Below are positions 1 to 5,464 of a stretch of DNA of 8,209 nucleotides, in pieces (position 1 is the stretch's first letter; every line of letters begins with the position of its first letter). The position numbers and the translations under genes were made by a program. Source of the stretch: Bacteroidota bacterium (GTDB lineage: Bacteria > Bacteroidota > Bacteroidia > Chitinophagales > UBA2359). Location of the stretch: assembly GCA_020627525.1 (NCBI GenBank), contig JAHDGP010000202.1, positions 1-8,209 on the forward strand. Reading direction: 5' to 3'. The notes under the pieces are model-generated. The model ran no database searches. It saw nothing but the letters and a program-made list of their open reading frames with translations, and was not told the DNA's origin.

Positions 1-148
1 AAATCAGAAAAAAATAATGATAAATTGGTTCAAGTTATTCTTTTCGCTTTACTAAGTTAAATCGAATGAATTGATTTGTTGACGAATTTACTTTTTCGAA
101 AATTTCTCTTATATTGATAAAATATAATTATATAATAATAAAGTAAAT

Positions 149-484
149 ATGCAAGAGCTAATTAAAATTGGACATACTTATTTTGATCACTTTCTTAAAG
201 GAGAAATTTCTGAACTAATCGACCTATTCTCAGAAGATGGAATCGTCGATATGAATGGAGTAAAAAGTGCAAGAGACTTCTTCGCAGAAACCGCTGAGTT
301 TGTTACCAATATGAAAATTGAGCTTCAAGAGATTTATGGCTCAAAAAAAAGTGGTTCTATTGCCATACATTTTCTATTTGATTTAACTCAAGATGACGGC
401 AGCAAAAAAACCCTCAATGGAGTAGACATTGTAGAGTTTGATTCTAACAATAAAATTCAAAAATTAACAGTGATTCATCCATAA
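149..484 (+). CDS. Small NTF2/SnoaL-like protein
   Basis: This is a 111-residue cytoplasmic protein with no signal peptide or membrane segment. Its pattern fits the NTF2/SnoaL-like cone fold: an N-terminal helix with 'YFDHFLKGEISELIDLFSED' (residues 11-30), then a short strand and glycine ('GIVDMNGV', 31-38), a helix with 'ARDFFAE' (41-47), and alternating strands ending in 'NGVDIVEFDSNNKIQKL' (90-106). The last block is the usual 'G.D...fd..gKI..l' end of the family. At 111 residues it is slightly short for SnoaL-like proteins but looks complete. The fold serves many purposes (small-molecule isomerases, hydrolases, ligand binding), and no catalytic Asp/His pair can be assigned, so the function is unknown. 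The gene converges with the next gene across about 100 bp. ATG 149 follows a very AT-rich leader with no ribosome site. Confidence 0.72.
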   Translation: MQELIKIGHTYFDHFLKGEISELIDLFSEDGIVDMNGVKSARDFFAETAEFVTNMKIELQEIYGSKKSGSIAIHFLFDLTQDDGSKKTLNGVDIVEFDSNNKIQKLTVIHP

Positions 485-585
485 AAACTGTGATTTAAAA
501 TTCTTGCTCCCCTACTCTACTTTTGATTAAAATTTTTTTCGAAAAAATATTGATTTAATTTACCTACTTAACAAGGAATTATGCT
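485..585. other. Convergent intergenic gap with A/T palindrome
   Basis: The stops of two convergent genes face each other here. The gap holds a C-rich stretch (507-520) and a perfect 14-bp palindrome of six T, CG and six A at 534-547. There is no GC-rich stem followed by a T-run, so I do not call a standard intrinsic terminator, although the palindrome's position would suit a bidirectional one. Confidence 0.4.
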
Positions 586-1254
586 CTATGAAATATTAGC
601 CATCCACATTTCAATAATATCATCAGCATTTACTTTCCAGTTTCCATCTATAAAGTTCATTTCAATCGAAAACGGCCAACCATGAGCAATTAGTTTAATC
701 TGTTTCCCATCTTCTGATTCAAAAATTTTCTTCACAGGTTGATTCTTTGAAAGATCTTCTAATGATATTGCAACATCTTTTGGATATTTGCCTTGCCATA
801 GAATTTCTGCATTTTTATTAGCTTTAACAATTGGCTCCAATATCTTCTTATCACCATATAATAGAGCTTTGTCAAACACTTTAAACACTTGTATTGATTC
901 ACATACTTCTACAGATTCCAGCTCAACAGAATCTATAGCAAATTGAATCAGTTCATCATCAGACATTTTTTCTCTCAGTTCAACAAACTCCAGAATTGTC
1001 TTTTTTGTTAACTGTATTGCTTCGACATCACTTTTCGTACAAAGCTTAATTACAATGCTCCAAACATAGTTCGAGGGAAAAGAGTTTTTCACACAAACAA
1101 AACGATCAAACACTCTGTCTGATATTGGTGTTGCGCTTCCAAAAGCATAACCTTGGATAAAGGCAGCTGTTTCATCAAAAGATCCCGAAGAAAACATTCT
1201 TGGTCTCTCACAGATGTTTTGAATAAATTCGATAAACTCTTCCTTGTTTTCCAT
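586..1254 (-). CDS. Protein of unknown function, 222 residues, two-part
   Basis: I do not recognise this protein. It has no signal peptide or membrane helix, so it is probably cytoplasmic. The N-terminal 70 residues contain 'ERPRMFSSGSFDETAAFIQGY' (about 16-36), an 'RPxMF...GSF...aFIqGY' pattern that resembles, from memory, a small domain found in uncharacterised and some immunity-type proteins; this is only a resemblance. A charged helical stretch follows (about 78-115). The C-terminal 60 residues look like a beta-rich module ending 'GWPFSIEMNFIDGNWKVNADDIIEMW' (192-217). The 'dGnWKVnaddII' part is like the last strands of small NTF2-like or secreted alpha/beta domains. It runs left from the candidate origin, opposite to the genes on the right. 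AGGA sits one base from ATG 1254, too close for normal Shine-Dalgarno spacing. Confidence 0.72.
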   Translation of the reverse strand: MENKEEFIEFIQNICERPRMFSSGSFDETAAFIQGYAFGSATPISDRVFDRFVCVKNSFPSNYVWSIVIKLCTKSDVEAIQLTKKTILEFVELREKMSDDELIQFAIDSVELESVEVCESIQVFKVFDKALLYGDKKILEPIVKANKNAEILWQGKYPKDVAISLEDLSKNQPVKKIFESEDGKQIKLIAHGWPFSIEMNFIDGNWKVNADDIIEMWMANIS

Positions 1255-1314
1255 TCCTAAAAATTTTGCACCAAAACCAAAGTTTCATTTCCAAGTACAA
1301 TCTTGATCGCGCAC

Positions 1315-1334
1315 TTATCAACACCTGTGTATAA
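1315..1334. promoter_or_regulatory. Inverted pair of DnaA-box-like sites
   Basis: TTATCAACA (1315-1323, +) and TGTGTATAA (1326-1334, the reverse complement of TTATACACA) face each other with a 2-bp gap. The second is an exact match to the degenerate DnaA box TTWTNCACA; the first differs from TTATCCACA at one base. The pair marks the left edge of the box cluster, about 60 bp upstream of the start of the leftward gene 586-1254, so it could also affect that gene's transcription. Confidence 0.6.
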
Positions 1335-1370
1335 AACTGTTTACAACTTTTAAAATTTCGCGGAACTTTT

Positions 1371-1520
1371 GATTTTAAATTTTTTGAAAAAAAATAATCA
1401 ATTTTAGGGAAATTTTTGAAATTTCGAATTTTCCTTTTTTTAATTTTTTAAAGCAATTATCCACTTTTAAATTTTTAATATTAAATTAATTTTTAAAAAA
1501 GTATTTATTATTAATACTAT
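1371..1520. other. Extremely A/T-rich segment, candidate DNA unwinding element
   Basis: A hand count gives about 18 G or C in 150 bp (12%), far below the rest of the window. It consists of A and T runs interrupted by one DnaA-box-like site (TTATCCACT, 1457-1465) and lies between the leftmost box pair (1315-1334) and the main box cluster (1572-1893). Low duplex stability next to DnaA sites is what an origin unwinding element needs. The function is inferred from composition and position only. Confidence 0.5.
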
Positions 1521-1633
1521 TAGGGCTGTGGATTTGTCTAAAAAAAAATTGAAAATGACTTGGATTCCTAGAAATCAACATTTATCAAAGAAATCAACAC
1601 ATGTTTTCAACATAAAAGAGCTTAAATATAGGG

Positions 1634-1665
1634 CTATACACACATAATCCACAACATGTGTATAA
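1634..1665. promoter_or_regulatory. Three-box DnaA-like module
   Basis: CTATACACA (1634-1642, +), TAATCCACA (1645-1653, +) and TGTGTATAA (1657-1665, -) follow one another with 2- and 3-bp gaps. The first two start 11 bp apart, about one helical turn. The outer two also form an inverted repeat (TATACACA and TGTGTATA) around the middle box. TTATCCAGT (1668-1676) follows at once as a weaker site. This is the densest box array in the gene-free region. Confidence 0.62.
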
Positions 1666-1730
1666 CCTTATCCAGTTGAAAACATTCTTGTGGATTGTAT
1701 TCACAGGCTGTCTACATCATGTGTTCATAA

Positions 1731-1893
1731 AGTTGATAAGTACCAAGTTGTCAACATAAAAAATAGGACACTACCTTTACCCACCATTTTCGCACATTTA
1801 TCAACAAATACCTAACATCGGTGTGGATAAAATTCGATTTTAAGTCATTGTTAATCAATCTATTATGCATTATGATTTTATAGAGGTGGATAA
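1731..1893. promoter_or_regulatory. Right-hand DnaA-box-like group
   Basis: This stretch holds TTATCAACT (1731-1739, read on -), TTGTCAACA (1748-1756, +), TTATCAACA (1798-1806, +), the exact consensus TTATCCACA (1822-1830, read on -) and TTATCCACC (1885-1893, read on -). The exact site is the strongest in the gene-free region. Binding by DnaA is inferred from motif identity. Confidence 0.6.
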
Positions 1894-1899
1894 CTTTGA

Positions 1900-1926
1900 A
1901 TAAATCGCTGTTTTTCAGCGATTTAT
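1900..1926. repeat. Perfect 11-bp hairpin, 5-nt loop
   Basis: ATAAATCGCTG (1900-1910) and its exact reverse complement CAGCGATTTAT (1916-1926) flank a TTTTT loop. The stem holds the only G/C-containing pairs nearby. No poly-T tail follows on either strand and no gene ends nearby, so it does not look like a standard terminator. It sits 6 bp right of the last box of the origin cluster and may be an origin boundary structure, a protein site, or the end of an unannotated short transcript. Confidence 0.6.
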
Positions 1927-1948
1927 AATGTTAACAATACTGTTTTTC

Positions 1949-2042
1949 GTAAAATTTTTTTTCACCTCTCCCCCACTCGACCATGAAATTCGGAAATTTA
2001 AAAAGCTAAAATTGCCGTTTTAGGTGAAGAGAATAATTTTAC
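1949..2042. repeat. Long imperfect inverted repeat
   Basis: The left arm contains GTAAAATT (1949-1956) and TTCACCT (1961-1967). The right arm contains AGGTGAA (2022-2028) and AATTTTAC (2035-2042), in matching order, so both blocks can pair around a short A/T internal loop. A small inner hairpin is possible (CTAAAA at 2006-2011 with TTTTAG at 2018-2023, 6-nt loop), though it would share bases with the right arm. A cruciform or a structured RNA is possible; no known RNA family is recognised. Confidence 0.4.
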
Positions 2043-2223
2043 AATTCCTAGTTTCAAAAAAATATGTCGCATAGATTCAGGTTAAAACTTCTAAAACTTG
2101 AGTTAAAATATTTACTGCAAAATCAGTTTTACAGGTTTGATAAATTAGATTGAAACAATTTTCTGATGATGAATTTTTCATTATTCATCTTTCATGATTC
2201 TTTAATCACTAATTTTATCACCT

Positions 2224-3372
2224 ATGTTTTGGATGATTTGGTTTTGGTGCTCCGCAATTTTGACAGTTTTTTATGTTTCACTTGTTTTAGCTTATACAAT
2301 TGGTTGGCTAAAGTTGCCTGTTTGGAAAAAATCAGGAAACGAGCCCAAAACGTTTGTCACTGTAATTGTTCCTGCAAGAAATGAAGAATCAAATATTGAA
2401 AAATGCATAAATTCAATATTAAATCAAGACTACCCTCTCCCACTCTATGAAATCATTGTCGTTGATGATCATTCAACAGATCGAACAGCTTCCATTGTTG
2501 AAAATATGGATGCTGAAAATTTACAAGTCATTCATCTTCAAGAGATTGAAAAACCAGAAAATTTGATTGCTTTTAAAAAATTTGCAATCAAAACTGCTAT
2601 AGAAAAAGCAAAAGGAACATTGATTTTTACAACAGATGCCGATTGTGAACTTCTATCCACATGTTTGTCCACAGTTGTGGATTACTATGAACAAAATGAT
2701 GTGAAATTCATAACAGGACCAGTGGTTTTCAATGAAAATGATAAAAGCTTATTGAAGAAAATTTTTGCACTTGAATTTATAGGAATGATGGGCGTTACAG
2801 GTGCTTCAAACTTTTGGAAAATTTCAAACATGAGCAACGGAGCAAATTTGGCTTATGAAAAAGCTGCTTACTTTGCTGTTGATGGATTTACTGGAATTGA
2901 TCATATTGCTTCAGGTGATGATTTGTTGCTGATGGAAAAAATTGATAAAAAATATCCTGGAAAAATAGCTTTTTTAAAGAGTCCTGAAGTTGTTGTAAAA
3001 ACCGATCCGCCCGAAAATATGACCGAGTTTTTTCACCAACGAATTAGATGGGCATCCAAATCAAGGTTCTATTCTGACTGGAAAATCATCTTTTTTCTGG
3101 CTTTGGTATGGATTTTTCATATCAACATCCTGTGGATAACTATGTTATTAATGCTAGATTATCCACAATTTAGATTGTGGATATGTGGACAACTTGTTTG
3201 TAAGCTACTCGCAGACTTCCTTTTTTTAAGAGTTTCTAGTGACTTTTTCTGTAGAAAACATCTTTTGTGGATATTTATACCAGCTGAAATTTTTCAGTTC
3301 TTCTACATTTTAGTAATAGGATTTTTGGGTAACTTTAGGAGCTATAATTGGAAAGGGAGAATTGTGAAGTAA
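2224..3372 (+). CDS. Membrane-bound family 2 glycosyltransferase (GT-A fold)
   Basis: This 382-residue inner-membrane protein should transfer a sugar from a nucleotide-sugar donor to a lipid, glycan or growing polysaccharide. One hydrophobic helix (about 3-28) precedes a cytoplasmic GT-A domain starting 'VTVIVPARNEESNIEKCI' (45-62). The nucleotide-binding block 'VVDDHSTDRT' is at 79-88, the DXD-type metal site 'TDAD' at 137-140, and an acidic 'SGDDLLLMEK' at 230-239 supplies the likely catalytic Asp. 'QRIRWASKS' (272-280) is the Q..RW-type motif of processive GT2 enzymes. Three further membrane helices follow (about 286-310, 316-336, 347-369). This order matches GT2 enzymes related to poly-N-acetylglucosamine and hyaluronan synthases, but donor and acceptor cannot be told. 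ATG 2224 is the first in-frame start after a stop at 2203-2205. The gene carries many DnaA-box-like sites. The permease gene follows after 52 bp. Confidence 0.9.
   Translation: MFWMIWFWCSAILTVFYVSLVLAYTIGWLKLPVWKKSGNEPKTFVTVIVPARNEESNIEKCINSILNQDYPLPLYEIIVVDDHSTDRTASIVENMDAENLQVIHLQEIEKPENLIAFKKFAIKTAIEKAKGTLIFTTDADCELLSTCLSTVVDYYEQNDVKFITGPVVFNENDKSLLKKIFALEFIGMMGVTGASNFWKISNMSNGANLAYEKAAYFAVDGFTGIDHIASGDDLLLMEKIDKKYPGKIAFLKSPEVVVKTDPPENMTEFFHQRIRWASKSRFYSDWKIIFFLALVWIFHINILWITMLLMLDYPQFRLWICGQLVCKLLADFLFLRVSSDFFCRKHLLWIFIPAEIFQFFYILVIGFLGNFRSYNWKGRIVK
2653..2684. promoter_or_regulatory. Three DnaA-box-like sites inside the glycosyltransferase gene
   Basis: CTATCCACA (2653-2661, +), TTGTCCACA (2665-2673, +) and TAATCCACA (2676-2684, read on -) are each one mismatch from TTATCCACA and lie within 32 bp. 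The first two start 12 bp apart; the last two face each other as TCCACA-GT-TGTGGA. The coding sequence here is 'LSTCLSTVVDY', just after the TDAD motif, so the sites coexist with a conserved part of the enzyme. Confidence 0.5.
3131..3192. promoter_or_regulatory. Four DnaA-box-like sites with a hairpin, inside the glycosyltransferase gene
   Basis: Exact consensus TTATCCACA occurs at 3131-3139 (read on -) and 3159-3167 (+). One-mismatch copies on the reverse strand are at 3176-3184 (ATATCCACA) and 3184-3192 (TTGTCCACA). The second and third form a 9-bp hairpin: TATCCACAA (3160-3168) pairs with TTGTGGATA (3175-3183) around a 6-nt loop. A further one-mismatch copy lies at 3266-3274. The encoded segments are membrane helices rich in Trp and Leu, which favours TGG codons but does not account for exact 9-mers. 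Confidence 0.55.
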
Positions 3373-3424
3373 AATCAACTTTGTCAAAACTCTGTTTCCC
3401 AACCAAAATTTATGAAAATTATTT

Positions 3425-4663
3425 ATGAGCTTAGGTAGAAAAAATAAAGGATCTGAGGTGGTGTACATGTCGCCAAATCAGAAAGCACTTAAACGTTTGT
3501 TGAAAAATAAGGCGGCAGTTTTGGGGTTAATAATAATTTTTATTTCTGTGATGATTGCAATTTTTGCCTATGCAATAGTTCCCGATGCCTCTCCCGATGC
3601 CAATGAGCAGATTTTGGAAATAGCAACCGAAAAGCCCAATTTCACAATTGATATGCTCAAAGTGCGCAAAAATCGAGAAGTAGAAAGCCCAAATATACTT
3701 AGATATTTATGGGAAGGAAGAGAAAGTGCACATCAATACATCCCTATAAACAAGTACGAATTTCAAGGTGATGCAGTAATTGTTGAGAAATACACGGGAA
3801 GAGAAAGAGCTGGAGAACTGGATACTTTTAAGTTAGCCGATGTGGTTCATCCGATTTCATTGGAAAATCCTACAATCTCAAATGATGGTGGTCAAATAAA
3901 TTTTAAGAATATTGTAAATGAGCAACAGAGCTACAGTATTGATCAGCTTCAATCTGAAATAAAACAAAACAACATAGAATCAAAAAAATATCTACTAGGT
4001 ACGGACAAGTTTGGCAGAGACAACCTTAGCAGACTAATCTTAGGAGTAAGGGTTTCACTCTCCGTCGGTTTGGTAGCCGTTTTAATTTCACTCTTAATAG
4101 GTATAACAATGGGTGCTCTTGCCGGCTATTACCGTGGTTGGGTCGATGAAGTGATTATGTGGATAATCAACGTATTTTGGTCCATTCCCCTACTTTTGTG
4201 GGTTTTTGCTTTGGTATTAGCCTTAGGTAGAGAGTTTTGGCAAATATTTTTAGCCGTTGGTTTGGTGATGTGGGTAGAAGTAGCCCGTATTGTCAGAGGA
4301 CAATTTTTCAGTATCAGAGAAAAAGAATTTGTCGAAGCGGCTCAAAGTATGGGTTTTTCAGATTTTAGAACGATTTTCAAGCATATTTTACCAAATATTG
4401 TTGGTCCTGTAATTGTAATTACAGCTGCCAACTTTGCCTCAGCCATTATCATCGAAGCTGGTTTGAGTTTCTTGGGAATTGGTGTACAACCTCCTCGCCC
4501 TTCGTGGGGAACCACGCTTAATGAATATTACAAATACATAGGTTCATCCAAATCCTTTTTAGCGATTTTACCTGGTATAGCAATTTTGATTTTGACGCTT
4601 GGTTTCAACCTTGTTGGAAATGGTATACGTGATGCATTGGATGTACGATCTAATTCGAATTAA
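3425..4663 (+). CDS. OppC/DppC-type ABC transporter permease with periplasmic insertion
   Basis: This inner-membrane subunit of a peptide/nickel-type ABC importer forms half of the substrate channel. Helix 1 is at about 31-51. Residues 52-188 are a long hydrophilic insertion, predicted periplasmic, absent from standard OppC proteins of about 300 residues. The family hallmark 'LLGTDKFGRDNLSRL' follows at 190-204. Further helices are at about 207-233, 243-267, 271-288, 325-350 and 376-398. The EAA loop that contacts the ATPase is 'VEAAQSMGFSDFRTIFKHIL' (303-322), and 'GLSFLGIGVQPPRPSWGTTL' (346-365) is the conserved C-terminal block. No OppB, binding protein or ATPase gene is adjacent, so its partners must be encoded elsewhere. 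ATG 3425 is the first in-frame start. ATG 3467 (residue 15) is an alternative and has GAGGTGG just upstream, unusual for this group. A perfect DnaA-box-like site lies at 4158-4166. Confidence 0.92.
   Translation: MSLGRKNKGSEVVYMSPNQKALKRLLKNKAAVLGLIIIFISVMIAIFAYAIVPDASPDANEQILEIATEKPNFTIDMLKVRKNREVESPNILRYLWEGRESAHQYIPINKYEFQGDAVIVEKYTGRERAGELDTFKLADVVHPISLENPTISNDGGQINFKNIVNEQQSYSIDQLQSEIKQNNIESKKYLLGTDKFGRDNLSRLILGVRVSLSVGLVAVLISLLIGITMGALAGYYRGWVDEVIMWIINVFWSIPLLLWVFALVLALGREFWQIFLAVGLVMWVEVARIVRGQFFSIREKEFVEAAQSMGFSDFRTIFKHILPNIVGPVIVITAANFASAIIIEAGLSFLGIGVQPPRPSWGTTLNEYYKYIGSSKSFLAILPGIAILILTLGFNLVGNGIRDALDVRSNSN
4158..4166 (-). promoter_or_regulatory. Isolated consensus DnaA-box-like site in the permease gene
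   Basis: TGTGGATAA, the reverse complement of TTATCCACA, is an exact match. It lies about 880 bp right of the last site in the glycosyltransferase gene and is the rightmost one I found. It overlaps codons for an aromatic membrane helix ('MWIINVFW'), so chance is possible for this single copy. Confidence 0.35.
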
Positions 4664-4820
4664 GAAGTTGAGACGCAATTCATTGTGCTTGATTTGATTT
4701 ATCTTAAGCGTTAATATTTTTAGATAATGAAAAAAAAATGTACAAAATACCCACTATTATGGATTTTTTTGCGTTATTAATATACTAACAATCAGGTATT
4801 TAAAATAAAAATCCAATTAT

Positions 4821-5324
4821 ATGAAAAATTTTAATAGTCTTCTTGGAATCTTATTCGCATCATTTCTTTGTTTTTTTTCTTGTAGTGTTGAAAATGAGGA
4901 TGATCCAGTTGAAAAAGTTGATGAATCATATATGGTTTTTGGTCATTTCTATGGGTTTTGCCAAGGAGAACAATGTATTGAAATTTTTAAGATAATGGAT
5001 GGTAAATTATATGAAGATACCAACGACCACTACCCTACTTCACAAGGATTATATGAAGGAGAATTCATAGAATTATCAGCAGCTAAGTATGAGATGGTTA
5101 GTGATTTAAAAGCTGCTTTTCCATTTGAAAAATTAAGAGATTCAAAAACTGTTATTGGTCAACCAGATGCTGGAGATTGGGGTGGTATGTATGTGGAATA
5201 TCATACAGGTGGCGACGAAGAACCTAAATTCTGGTTGTTAGACTTACTAGATAGCAATACTCCTGAACATGTGTCTGATTTTGTCAATTTGGCTCAAGAA
5301 AAAATTGAAATGATCAACGAATAA
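4821..5324 (+). CDS. Small lipoprotein of unknown function
   Basis: The 167-residue precursor starts with a short basic end, a hydrophobic core and 'CFFSC' with the likely lipidated Cys at residue 21. The following 'SVENEDDP' (22-29) is acidic; in Bacteroidota acidic residues just after the lipid Cys are linked to export to the cell surface, so outer-membrane and possibly surface location is inferred. The mature part is about 147 residues. It starts with 'YMVFGHFYGFCQGEQCIEIFKI' (37-58), holding two Cys (47, 52) that could form a disulfide or bind a ligand. 'PDAGDWGGMYVEYHT' (115-129) is a second glycine- and aromatic-rich block, and a C-terminal helix ends the protein. I have an impression that the first block recurs in uncharacterised Bacteroidota lipoproteins, but no function is known to me. 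The gene has its own 157-bp leader. Confidence 0.72.
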   Translation: MKNFNSLLGILFASFLCFFSCSVENEDDPVEKVDESYMVFGHFYGFCQGEQCIEIFKIMDGKLYEDTNDHYPTSQGLYEGEFIELSAAKYEMVSDLKAAFPFEKLRDSKTVIGQPDAGDWGGMYVEYHTGGDEEPKFWLLDLLDSNTPEHVSDFVNLAQEKIEMINE

Positions 5325-5363
5325 GCTTCGTATCATTCGTTTTCGTTAATCTTTTTGGTATTA

Positions 5364-5381
5364 TTTGGTCTAAAGACTAAA
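5364..5381. promoter_or_regulatory. Imperfect palindrome upstream of the macroglobulin-like gene
   Basis: TTTGGTCT (5364-5371) and AGACTAAA (5374-5381) are inverted copies with one G-T mismatch and a 2-bp centre, too tight for a hairpin but suitable for a dimeric regulator. It lies 84 bp before ATG 5465. The direct repeat TGATCATTTT (5385-5394 and 5440-5449) follows. The operator role is a guess from symmetry and position. Confidence 0.25.
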
Positions 5382-5408
5382 TATTGATCATTTTTTGCGG
5401 GTATTGCA

Positions 5409-5437
5409 TTGTCAATAATATGTGTATCTTATATAGA
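5409..5437 (+). promoter_or_regulatory. Possible promoter of the macroglobulin-like gene
   Basis: TTGTCA (5409-5414) and TATAGA (5432-5437) are separated by 17 bp and resemble a classical sigma-70 promoter, about 28 bp before ATG 5465. Bacteroidota main promoters normally show a TAnnTTTG element instead, and none is clear here, so this call is weak. Confidence 0.25.
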
Positions 5438-5464
5438 ACTGATCATTTTACTAATAAAAGACCA

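Larger units (their letters stand above)
1255..2223. other. Candidate replication origin (oriC) intergenic region
   Basis: This 969-bp gene-free stretch lies between two divergent genes. It combines a very A/T-rich segment (1371-1520) with many DnaA-box-like 9-mers. Exact TTWTNCACA matches on the reverse strand are at 1326-1334 and 1657-1665 (TTATACACA) and 1822-1830 (TTATCCACA). One-mismatch copies are at 1457-1465, 1634-1642, 1645-1653, 1697-1705 and 1885-1893. TTATCAACA is at 1315-1323 and 1798-1806, with one-mismatch copies at 1731-1739 (reverse) and 1748-1756. An unwinding element beside DnaA boxes, and genes pointing away on each side, are the usual signs of a bacterial oriC. dnaA, dnaN, rpmH and gidA are not in the window, so gene context does not confirm it. 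The right part (1930-2223) has fewer boxes and holds an inverted repeat and the glycosyltransferase leader. Confidence 0.65.

Noticed and set aside
1..60. Possible tail of an upstream gene ending at TAA 58-60 (19 codons) or TAA 53-55
   Set aside because: Two forward frames are open over this short stretch and neither translation is recognisable; chance openness cannot be excluded.
534..547. Intrinsic terminator between the convergent genes
   Set aside because: The palindrome is only A/T plus a central CG, with no stable stem, so it does not meet the usual terminator pattern.
600..608. DnaA-box-like CCATCCACA
   Set aside because: Two mismatches from TTATCCACA and isolated from the cluster; treated as background.
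2166..2384. 72-codon frame overlapping the glycosyltransferase start
   Set aside because: It overlaps the N-terminal part of a clearly better supported GT2 gene, and its translation has no recognisable features.
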